NCBI GenBank assembly: GCA_018623405.1
Contig: JAAZVO010000008.1
Span: 1 to 22,397 of the forward strand
Length of the DNA: 22,397 bases
Origin: Crocinitomicaceae bacterium
GTDB lineage: Bacteria; Bacteroidota; Bacteroidia; Flavobacteriales_G; Salibacteraceae
Reading direction: 5' to 3'
The notes under the pieces were generated by a model. The model saw nothing but the letters and a program-made list of their open reading frames with translations. It ran no database searches and was not told the origin of the DNA. Every line of letters begins with the position of its first letter. Positions within the stretch are counted from its first letter, which is position 1. The position numbers were made by a program, and so were the translations under genes. Of the stretch, positions 16,179-22,397 are shown in pieces.

Positions 16179-18049
16179 CAATCAAAAATTTTCTTTAAAA
16201 TTCTTGAAAAAAATCCTCCTTTTTGCTCATTTTGGTTTGAATTGGTGGTTGGTTCTTCAACCATCTCTTCCACAACCGGCTGTGGTTCTTGCTGTGGTTC
16301 TTCTTTAGGAGTTCCATCCATATTGTAGTTGAATAAATCTGCCATGGTTTCAACCAAAGGAATATTGAATTCATTCTGTTCTTTCAACTTCTCCTTCCAT
16401 TCCTCTTTGGTAAACGTTTGCATATTGTAAGGTACTTCTGCCAACACTTCATAATCCTCAATAACCTTTCCCGCTTCGTAAAGCTTTCCTAATTGTGGGT
16501 TATCATATTTCTTATAAAAAGCTTGATCTGCCTTGTATTTTAAGAGCCGATCTTTTGTGCTAGGCTTTAAATAGTAATGTCTTACCTCAGCATCTTTTTG
16601 AGTTAAACCTAAACCAATGCCCAACCTAACTTTATCGGTGGTATTAGGAGGGGAAGCATGTATGGTTTTATTGTTAAAAAACAACGCTTCACCTGCCATC
16701 ATCTCAATTAATTGGAGATAAGGAAAAATAGTAAACATATGCTCAAACAAAGGAGAAGGTGCCTGTGGTGAAGGGCTAGGTCTGATATGATCAAAAAAGT
16801 TGTTGCTTCCTTTTATTACGCCAATGCACCCATTTTGCATGTTTACATCTTGTAAAGGAATCCAACAGGTAACAGAGGTATGGGTTTCCTCATCTTCCAC
16901 AAAACTCCAATCTTGATGTGGAGGAACCACGCCCTTTGGATTAGGCTCTTTTATAACAAAACTTGCTGTGAATAGCTGAACATCAACTAAGTAGGGTTGA
17001 ACTTTTGGTAAGGCAATTCCGCCAATTTTATCAACCATTTGGGCAACCATTTCTTTGTTGGTTTGGTCCATACCCACATGAAAGCCATAACCCATTTCAT
17101 CTTTTATTCCTAACGCTTCATAATAAGCCCTTAATTCGGTAATTTCAGCCTCATTTAAAGCAGGTAATTTCACAAAACCATCTTTAAAAAATTGAGCGTT
17201 TATTTCAGGGTCGGTAAATAGTGGAGCCCTTTTGGCTTGTGGGTTTGTATTGGTTATTTCTGCAGTTATTTCTTCTTTCGTCATTTCAAATTTTTCAGTT
17301 TTAAATTCATCCACTTTTTCGCCAATTAGTGGTTCTTTGGCAACCTCGGGGTACCTAATAAACATGTCTTTAGGCATGGCATATTTGGAGGTGGTTCCGT
17401 TTTGCCTGTACAGCATAAATAACTCCTCATTTTTTGGAACCAAGCCAATAGCTAACGCAATTCTTGTTTCCTTAGAATTATTCATGGAAGAGCCATGTAC
17501 CAAAGCATGATTAAAAATAAAAGCTTCGCCTTTTTTTAGAAAGAGAGTTTCCATTTTCGCTTCCAAATCCATAAAATTTTCTTGATAAGGAAAAGGGATG
17601 GAAGGTGCTCTTAGTTGAGTAAACTTTTTATGCGATTTTGGCAAAACCTTTATGGCGCCATTACTTTCATTTAAGTCTTGAAGCGGAATCCAAATGGTTA
17701 ACGAAACGCTGTTTTTTTCATCAACTACAGTCCAATCTTGATGAGGGGGCATCCAACTTTCATTGCCGGGTTGTTTAAATAAAAATGCTGAGCCAAGCAC
17801 ATCGAAATTTTCAAAAACTTCTGAAATTTCACCTTTTAAAAGCTCATATACTTTTTGATGATATTCCTTTTTAAGGTTTAAATCTTCATGATAAGAAGTT
17901 GAGTAAAAAGCTGTTTTGATATCTACCGGAAAAGACTTTGCAAATCCTGATAATTCTGCAACCTTGTTAGAATTTAAAAAAGGTTTTACAACAAAGCCTT
18001 CGGCCTCAAATCTTGCTTGAGCATTCTTATTTTGAAAGATTTTTTTCAT
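16178..18049 (-). CDS. Tandem double-domain PhyH dioxygenase with low-complexity tail
   Basis: The 623-residue protein is two full PhyH domains in one chain. Domain 1 (about 1-265) has H103-Q-D105, H185 and R196, with 'LRAPSIP' at 146-152. Domain 2 (about 275-555) has H378-Q-D380, H464 and R475, with 'RPSPSPQAPSP' at 423-433. Each keeps the complete iron and 2OG set, so both may be active, possibly on successive carbons or as an obligate pair. Usual family length is about 270-300, so this is a fusion or internal duplication. The two domains are clearly diverged, so it is not recent. A Glu/Pro/Gln-rich linker (about 580-610) ends in 'GGFFSRILKKIFD', a predicted amphipathic helix that might bind a membrane or a partner. 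Both ends overlap neighbours in the operon. Base composition by eye is less AT-rich than the genes at 7-12 kb. Confidence 0.9.
   Translation of the reverse strand: MKKIFQNKNAQARFEAEGFVVKPFLNSNKVAELSGFAKSFPVDIKTAFYSTSYHEDLNLKKEYHQKVYELLKGEISEVFENFDVLGSAFLFKQPGNESWMPPHQDWTVVDEKNSVSLTIWIPLQDLNESNGAIKVLPKSHKKFTQLRAPSIPFPYQENFMDLEAKMETLFLKKGEAFIFNHALVHGSSMNNSKETRIALAIGLVPKNEELFMLYRQNGTTSKYAMPKDMFIRYPEVAKEPLIGEKVDEFKTEKFEMTKEEITAEITNTNPQAKRAPLFTDPEINAQFFKDGFVKLPALNEAEITELRAYYEALGIKDEMGYGFHVGMDQTNKEMVAQMVDKIGGIALPKVQPYLVDVQLFTASFVIKEPNPKGVVPPHQDWSFVEDEETHTSVTCWIPLQDVNMQNGCIGVIKGSNNFFDHIRPSPSPQAPSPLFEHMFTIFPYLQLIEMMAGEALFFNNKTIHASPPNTTDKVRLGIGLGLTQKDAEVRHYYLKPSTKDRLLKYKADQAFYKKYDNPQLGKLYEAGKVIEDYEVLAEVPYNMQTFTKEEWKEKLKEQNEFNIPLVETMADLFNYNMDGTPKEEPQQEPQPVVEEMVEEPTTNSNQNEQKGGFFSRILKKIFD
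16281..16304. repeat. Two-copy 12-base tandem repeat in coding sequence
   Basis: TGTGGTTCTTGC and TGTGGTTCTTCT lie head to tail inside the 3' part of the double-PhyH gene. On the coding strand they encode the Glu-Pro-Gln repeats of the low-complexity linker before the terminal helix. The repeat probably arose by local slippage and may vary in copy number between strains. Confidence 0.6.
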
Positions 18050-18966
18050 GAAAACCCAAATTTTTCAAAAGCTCTTTTAAGAATTGGTTTGTGGTACTTA
18101 TCGAACCTTGGCCCTTTTATTCTTTTAATAAAATCTTTTTCTGAAATAGGTTTTTCGTTAAACCCAACTTCCTTTATTCGCTTTTCTCCTTCAGGCAGTT
18201 TCCATGGATTAAAATTCATATAAAATTCATGGTCTACTTCTAACACTTCAATTTTTTCATTCGAAATTGAAGGATTCATGTGATAATGAATGGATGGAAA
18301 CTCGTTTGGAATTAAAATAAGCTGAATAGTAAGTCTTAACCCCTCTGTTTTATTGATGGCTGAATAATGCACAATGCTATCATCTAAAATTACAGCATCT
18401 CCTGCTTTGGTTTCAAGCGGAACTAAGTGATTTTCAATAATATTTCCCTTAATTTCCTCAAGCTCCCAAGGCACAATAGGGCCTCTTGTTTTACCAAACC
18501 TTTTATGGCTTTTTGGAACCACTTGCAGGGTTCCATTATCCACATTACTATCCACTAAAGGAACCCAAATGGAAACTGTTGAGCATTTTTCCTCATCAGC
18601 AAAAGCCCAATTTTGATGCAAAGGAACTTCTCCCGCATCTTTCTTTTTTCTAATAAAATTCCCAATAATTGGCTTGTAATTATCTAAAATATCATTGTAA
18701 ATCGGGTCAAAAACCTCGTTTATTTTTCGAAAGGTTTTCTTCTTGTAATCTATGTTTTTATCAATAAAAGTAAAGTCATAGGTTACCTCATAATTGGCAT
18801 CGCCAAGTACTTCACCGGGCACGTTAATTCCCCCACTTTCTTTAACCAATTCAAAAAAGGTGTTTTTTAAATAATCAACCTTTTCTTTATTTAAAAAGGG
18901 AACCCTTACAAAGCCATTTTCTTGAAACTCTTTTTCGAGTTTTTTATCAATAAAAACATTTCTCAT
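18046..18966 (-). CDS. PhyH-family protein with H-x-N in place of H-x-D
   Basis: The 306-residue protein aligns along its length with its neighbours: 'ENGFVRVPFLN' at 16-26, 'WVPLVDSNVDNGTLQVVPKS' at 134-153, 'TRGPIVP' at 160-166, distal H200 ('SIVHYSA') and R211. The first metal motif is H117-Q-N119 ('PLHQNWAF') with codon AAT, one base from the GAT expected for Asp. Loss of the carboxylate may weaken iron binding, open a coordination site as in halogenases (which carry Gly or Ala instead), or leave a non-catalytic partner. Conserved folding residues and the intact His and Arg argue against a decaying pseudogene. It is the second gene of the operon, one base after the permease stop, and overlaps the double-PhyH gene by four bases. 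The C-terminus 'ILKRAFEKFGFS' is another basic-aromatic tail. Confidence 0.88.
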   Translation of the reverse strand: MRNVFIDKKLEKEFQENGFVRVPFLNKEKVDYLKNTFFELVKESGGINVPGEVLGDANYEVTYDFTFIDKNIDYKKKTFRKINEVFDPIYNDILDNYKPIIGNFIRKKKDAGEVPLHQNWAFADEEKCSTVSIWVPLVDSNVDNGTLQVVPKSHKRFGKTRGPIVPWELEEIKGNIIENHLVPLETKAGDAVILDDSIVHYSAINKTEGLRLTIQLILIPNEFPSIHYHMNPSISNEKIEVLEVDHEFYMNFNPWKLPEGEKRIKEVGFNEKPISEKDFIKRIKGPRFDKYHKPILKRAFEKFGFS

Positions 18967-18967
18967 A

Positions 18968-19792
18968 TTAAATGTAATCTGCGATTTTATCTTCGGTTCG
19001 TTTCATGTAAATTAAGCCTACTACGAAGATAAGGATACTTAAACCCATCCCAAAGATATATTGCCAATCGGGAGCATTACCCCCTAACAAACTCCACCTA
19101 AAAAACTCGGCATAACCCGCCATAGGATTAAACCAAAGCGCTTTTCTTAAAATTTCAGGAAAAATATAGGTTGGAAAAAAAATTGGGGTAAACCAAATTC
19201 CAAAATTCACTAAATAAGGAACAATGTGGTAGGCATCTCTAAACCGCACAGTTGCTGCAGCAACAATTAATGCCACGCCCAAACCTGTTAAAGCTGTTCC
19301 TGCTATAACTAAGGGAAGAAGCAAGACTTGAATTCCAATTCCTTCGCCAAACAAAAACAAAAGAATAATGCAAACTCCTAAAGCCATTAAAAACTCAAAA
19401 AAGCCTATTACAGCTTTTGATAAAATAAAAAGCACTTTGGGAAAATTAAATTTTTGAATTAAATCAGAAGCCTCTCTTAATCCTGTTGAACCGGTTGAAA
19501 AAATGTATGAAAAGTAATTCCAAACAGTAATACCTGTGAAGGCGTAAATAGGGTAAGCAACCTCAAGTTCATCGAAGCTAATAAGGAAATCGAAAAAGAA
19601 CGTGAAAATTACGAGACCTGTCAATGGCTGTAGCAAAGACCAAGTTACCCCTAAAAAGGTTTGGGCATACTTTATCTTAATCCCTCTTTTTGCAAAAGTT
19701 GAAACCAAAAATCGTTTTTTGTAGGCCTCTTTTAGATAAGCCGTAAATGAAATAGGTTCTGCAGAAATGTATGTTGTTGGCTGCTTGCTCAA
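18968..19792 (-). CDS. wzm: ABC-2 type polysaccharide/polyol-phosphate export permease, Wzm-like
   Basis: The 274-residue inner-membrane protein has the ABC-2 layout. A soluble amphipathic start is followed by 'FAKRGIKIKYAQTFLGVTWS' at 33-52, the conserved R-x-x-K-x-x-Y-x-x-x-x-L-G cytoplasmic helix. About six membrane helices come next (near 53-73, 84-104, 119-148, 155-182, 190-210, 245-263), with 'RFRDAYHIVPY' at 183-193 and 'FNPMAGYAEFFRW' at 221-233, all hallmarks of Wzm, KpsM and TagG exporters. It would form the channel for export of a lipid-linked glycan, with the Wzt-like ATPase at 10680-11810. It heads a seven-gene operon otherwise made of dioxygenases and a methyltransferase. That links export and oxidation of one product. 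The start is TTG at 19792; the frame closes with TAA five codons upstream and no ATG lies near. Confidence 0.92.
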   Translation of the reverse strand: MSKQPTTYISAEPISFTAYLKEAYKKRFLVSTFAKRGIKIKYAQTFLGVTWSLLQPLTGLVIFTFFFDFLISFDELEVAYPIYAFTGITVWNYFSYIFSTGSTGLREASDLIQKFNFPKVLFILSKAVIGFFEFLMALGVCIILLFLFGEGIGIQVLLLPLVIAGTALTGLGVALIVAAATVRFRDAYHIVPYLVNFGIWFTPIFFPTYIFPEILRKALWFNPMAGYAEFFRWSLLGGNAPDWQYIFGMGLSILIFVVGLIYMKRTEDKIADYI

Positions 19793-19865
19793 GGTTTGGC
19801 AAATTTAACACCCAAACAATGCATTAGAATGACTTTTCGCATCAATCTGTACTTTTGAAAAGTAA
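19793..19865. promoter_or_regulatory. Divergent promoter region with two -7-like boxes
   Basis: In this 73-base gap the plus strand has TACTTTTG at 19850-19857, ahead of the UbiA-like gene. The minus strand has TAAATTTG at 19807-19800, ahead of the wzm-like gene. Both match TAnnTTTG. Each box ends only about 8 bases from its start codon, implying leaderless or very short-leader transcripts. No clear TTTG -33 box was found at the expected spacing for either. Confidence 0.4.
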
Positions 19866-20999
19866 ATGAGAGGACCTTTAAAAATAGCTCGTGCTTCAGA
19901 TTGGTATAGCTCAAAAGCTGCAGGTTTAGCCGGCCTTCTTTTTTTGTTTGCCTTACAACTAAAAATCGACTTAGTTACTTTTTTAAAAATAACTCCCCTT
20001 GCCTTCACCACTTTAGTTGGCATTGCAGGTTTAGGGTACTTAATTAACGACTTCTCTGATAAAGAAAAAGATAAGATTGCCGGCAAGCGAAATTTTATTT
20101 TAGAAAGTAGTTTGCCAAAATTTGCTTTTGTAACATTAATCTTTTTGTGTTTAGCCTTTATTCCTTGGGTTTGGTTACCTAAAACTCAACTTTCTTTTGG
20201 TTTCATAATTATTGAACTGCTTTTATTTATATTATACTCCTTTAATCCAATTAGGCTTAAGGAGCGAAAAACAATTGGTTTAATTACCGATAGTTTATAC
20301 GCCCATGTTGTACCCTCAACTTTTGCCTTTTATACGTTTTGGTTAGTTTCAAATAAGGAGTTTCCCTTACTTTTATTTACTGTATTAGCCGTATGGCAGT
20401 TTTTAGTAGGGTTTAGAAGTATTACCCAACACCATATTACAGATAGAAAAAAAGATGCTATATCCAAAACACATAACTTTTACAACACAAGCCCTAATAG
20501 GGCAATAAGCTTAGTTTCTAAAAGGCTTTTATTGCCCGAAATTTTAACCTTTTTGGTGTTTTGCTTATTAATTGAACCTTTTGGATGGGTTTTTATTATA
20601 GCGTTTATTGCCTTTTGTATTAACCAAATGTTTACTTGGCGTGGGGCAATAGTTTGGAGAATAAAATCGAAACTAAGGGTTGGTTTGGCCTCACCCTCTT
20701 TTTTTTACGAACATAGAATTGGCCTAATAGCAGGCATAGTTTTAAGCTCTTTCAATACTTGGTTTTTTGCTGTAACGGCTGGCTACATAATGGTATTTGG
20801 TGTTGATTTAAAATCAATTTTTTGGGGGATAAAAATTTTCTTCTTTAAAACACTAATAAATCCATATTACAATTACATATTAAAACCTTGGTATAAATAT
20901 GTGGTTCATCCTTTTCATAGTGTGGCACTAAAATATGCTTACCACTATGGCCATAAAGTGAAGGTTTGGCTAGGAATAGCAAAAAATCAAGGAAATTGA
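19866..20999 (+). CDS. UbiA-family prenyltransferase
   Basis: The 377-residue membrane protein has about eight or nine helices. The first Asp-rich motif is N61-D62-x2-D65-x3-D69 ('NDFSDKEKDKIAGKR') and the second is D193-x3-D197 ('ITDRKKDAISK'), both required for Mg-diphosphate binding in the UbiA fold. 'YSFNPIRLKERKT' at 124-136 is typical of the loop after helix 4. Family members transfer a prenyl group to quinone, chlorophyllide or lipid acceptors. One branch (DPPR synthase) transfers phosphoribose to decaprenyl phosphate, and a lipid-carrier role of that kind would suit a glycan locus (inference). The C-terminal 60 residues are an aromatic- and Lys/His-rich extension of unclear purpose. 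It is divergent from the wzm operon, and its last 13 bases overlap the convergent radical SAM gene. Confidence 0.85.
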   Translation: MRGPLKIARASDWYSSKAAGLAGLLFLFALQLKIDLVTFLKITPLAFTTLVGIAGLGYLINDFSDKEKDKIAGKRNFILESSLPKFAFVTLIFLCLAFIPWVWLPKTQLSFGFIIIELLLFILYSFNPIRLKERKTIGLITDSLYAHVVPSTFAFYTFWLVSNKEFPLLLFTVLAVWQFLVGFRSITQHHITDRKKDAISKTHNFYNTSPNRAISLVSKRLLLPEILTFLVFCLLIEPFGWVFIIAFIAFCINQMFTWRGAIVWRIKSKLRVGLASPSFFYEHRIGLIAGIVLSSFNTWFFAVTAGYIMVFGVDLKSIFWGIKIFFFKTLINPYYNYILKPWYKYVVHPFHSVALKYAYHYGHKVKVWLGIAKNQGN

Positions 21000-22348
21000 T
21001 ATTGCATTTGGGTTTTTAAGCTTTTTGAGGTACCTGTTGCAAAAAATGGAATCATGTTTTCTATGTCGAAAGTTAAGATTTCTTTCATCAAAAACTGGGG
21101 GTTGGGGTAGCTTGAAATATACTCTGACAACACAATTTTATTTTCTGATTTAATCCCTATTTCAAAAAATACCGAAGAAGATTCTAAAAATCGCTCAAAA
21201 GCAGGTAAATCAATTTTTTCGTTTGTTTCTCCACACTTATCGTCGTAATAAAAGGCACCTTTTAGTTGATTTATTATAAAGGGATGTATTTTATTTTCTT
21301 CTAGATACTTTAGGAAACGGGCTCTTCTTCTCGATTTTTCTATTTGACTTTCTTGTAATGCAATTAACCCATTTAGCTTCTCATGTCCATTTTCACCAAA
21401 TAGTAGTTTAGATTTAGATTTCCAACTTTGAATGATTTCAAATTGAATATTTTCTTCCTTATACAAAGTAGAATGAAAAATAGGATTAACAACGGTATTG
21501 AAGTAAATGGATAGATTTTCATTTTGGCAAAACTCTATTATTTCAGGAATTTCAGAATAATTCACCATTAGTGGACATAGGGTTAATCCTATATACTTTC
21601 CTTTTTTTTGCTGAAGATCTTTAAACCGGATAAGGTTACTATAAAAGTTTTCGAAATTTCCTCCAACACGGATTTTTTCGAAATTTTCTTTTGAAATGGA
21701 ATCGGTGCTTATTATTATTTCGAAATTCAACCTTGAAATAAGGTCTTCAATTTTTTTATTGAAAACGGTGCCATTGGTGGTAACTACCAATTTTATTGAC
21801 GGGTTTATTTTTGAAACCTCCTCCCAAATTTCAAAGTAGTAGGGATTTAAAAACGGCTCGCCTCCCAAAAATTTAATTACCTCAACTTTTTCTAAATAGG
21901 GCAAAAGTTGTTCGGCAAAATTGGCCGGATAAGTATTATTTACAGAAGGCAAACCTTCTCTTTTTTTACGTATTGTAGAAGAATACTTTCCATAACACAT
22001 CACACAAGCCAGATTACAATTGTTAGAAATTTCTAACTCTATTGATTTTGGAGAGAATTCTCCAAGTAATTCTTGTTTACTTTGATAGTATTGATCGTAC
22101 TCTTTTAACAATGCATTTTCCGCATTTCCGGCAAGAATATTTTGCTCACAAAAAAAGCATCCTTTTGAGAAGTCTGCTTTTGCTAAGCTTTGCTGCAATT
22201 CGCTTAAAATTGGCGACTTTAAGATTTTTGCAATTGAGTTGCTTTTTACATTTCCAAGTACGAAAGACTTATTATAGCAGCAAACTGTTACGTTACCTGC
22301 AACATCGAAATTTAAATTGTAAAAGGGAGCAAAGCAGGAAGGTTTCAT
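20987..22348 (-). CDS. Radical SAM protein with N-terminal SPASM-like cysteine module
   Basis: The 453-residue protein has its radical SAM triad at C111-x3-C115-x2-C118 ('CNLACVMCYG'). It is preceded by an N-terminal cysteine module: C5, C23-C24, C64 and C67 ('CFFCEQN'). That module looks like the SPASM/twitch auxiliary-cluster domain, normally found C-terminal to the barrel. The barrel continues with 'IKFLGGEPFLNPYYFEIW' and 'TNGTVFNKKIEDLI'. SPASM proteins modify peptides, proteins or sugars. This arrangement also appears in radical SAM proteins near surface-glycan genes in Bacteroidota (from memory), but no substrate can be named. The C-terminal region, about 320-453, is unassigned. The gene starts at ATG 22348 with a plausible promoter upstream. 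It is convergent with the UbiA gene and may not belong to the export locus. Confidence 0.82.
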   Translation of the reverse strand: MKPSCFAPFYNLNFDVAGNVTVCCYNKSFVLGNVKSNSIAKILKSPILSELQQSLAKADFSKGCFFCEQNILAGNAENALLKEYDQYYQSKQELLGEFSPKSIELEISNNCNLACVMCYGKYSSTIRKKREGLPSVNNTYPANFAEQLLPYLEKVEVIKFLGGEPFLNPYYFEIWEEVSKINPSIKLVVTTNGTVFNKKIEDLISRLNFEIIISTDSISKENFEKIRVGGNFENFYSNLIRFKDLQQKKGKYIGLTLCPLMVNYSEIPEIIEFCQNENLSIYFNTVVNPIFHSTLYKEENIQFEIIQSWKSKSKLLFGENGHEKLNGLIALQESQIEKSRRRARFLKYLEENKIHPFIINQLKGAFYYDDKCGETNEKIDLPAFERFLESSSVFFEIGIKSENKIVLSEYISSYPNPQFLMKEILTFDIENMIPFFATGTSKSLKTQMQYQFP

Positions 22349-22397
22349 TAAATAATTTTAGAACTATCGAAATCCTATTTTTGCGAACAAATCTAAA
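22349..22397. promoter_or_regulatory. Promoter region with -7-like boxes on both strands
   Basis: On the minus strand TAGATTTG (22395-22388) matches TAnnTTTG and sits about 40 bases before the ATG of the radical SAM gene, allowing a leader of some 33 bases. On the plus strand TATTTTTG at 22376-22383 could serve a divergent gene beyond the window edge. The -33 regions fall off the window or are unclear. Confidence 0.35.

Noticed and set aside
16179..16181. TTG one codon upstream of the PhyH gene at 15294-16178
   Set aside because: The adjacent ATG overlaps the upstream stop as TGATG and is the stronger start.
18046..18966. H-x-N PhyH gene as a pseudogene
   Set aside because: The frame is intact, other key residues and family motifs are conserved and it is coupled to both neighbours; a substituted but maintained protein is more likely.
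1..22397. tRNA, rRNA, CRISPR arrays, insertion sequences or integrase genes
   Set aside because: I looked on both strands and saw no cloverleaf, ribosomal, transposase or repeat-spacer pattern. Gaps between genes are at most about 110 bases.

Overview
The window is AT-rich, gene-dense and essentially all coding. It carries 20 complete protein genes and one partial one. No RNA genes, mobile elements or CRISPR arrays were seen. The base composition, frequent start/stop overlaps, lack of obvious Shine-Dalgarno sequences and several TAnnTTTG -7-like promoter boxes in the few intergenic gaps suggest a member of the Bacteroidota. The genus cannot be named from the sequence.

Layout. (1) 1-2009, plus strand: the C-terminal end of a membrane-associated family 2 glycosyltransferase, overlapping a B12-binding radical SAM enzyme. 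(2) 7169-2002, minus strand: a coupled four-gene operon of a polytopic membrane protein, a nitrilase-family amidohydrolase, a PP-loop sugar amidotransferase (WbpG type) and a NodU/TobZ-type carbamoyltransferase. (3) 7279-9077, plus strand: a protein closely resembling the Fe(II)/2-oxoglutarate halogenase WelO5, with the halogenase-type H-V-G facial motif, overlapping a PhyH dioxygenase. (4) 9014-12775: alternating single genes, PhyH (-), PhyH (+), a Wzt-like ABC ATPase (-) and PhyH (+). (5) 19792-12748, minus strand: a seven-gene operon that starts with the Wzm-like ABC permease, followed by five consecutive PhyH genes (one a double-domain fusion) and a SAM methyltransferase. (6) 19866-22348: a UbiA-family prenyltransferase (+) and a radical SAM protein with an N-terminal SPASM-like cysteine module (-).

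How it may work together. The Wzm/Wzt pair points to ABC-transporter-dependent export of a glycan or glycolipid. Around it lie nine genes encoding ten PhyH-type Fe(II)/2OG oxygenase domains, one WelO5-like candidate halogenase, a methyltransferase, a carbamoyltransferase, an amidotransferase with a possible ammonia-supplying partner, and two radical SAM enzymes. The simplest reading is a locus that builds and exports a saccharide or lipid-linked saccharide carrying an unusual density of oxidative and possibly halogen decorations. One PhyH copy has the iron-binding Asp replaced by Asn (H-Q-N), so it is either a variant catalyst or a non-catalytic partner. The dioxygenase array with a halogenase-like member inside an export locus is the part most likely to be undescribed. 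The substrate and product are inference.
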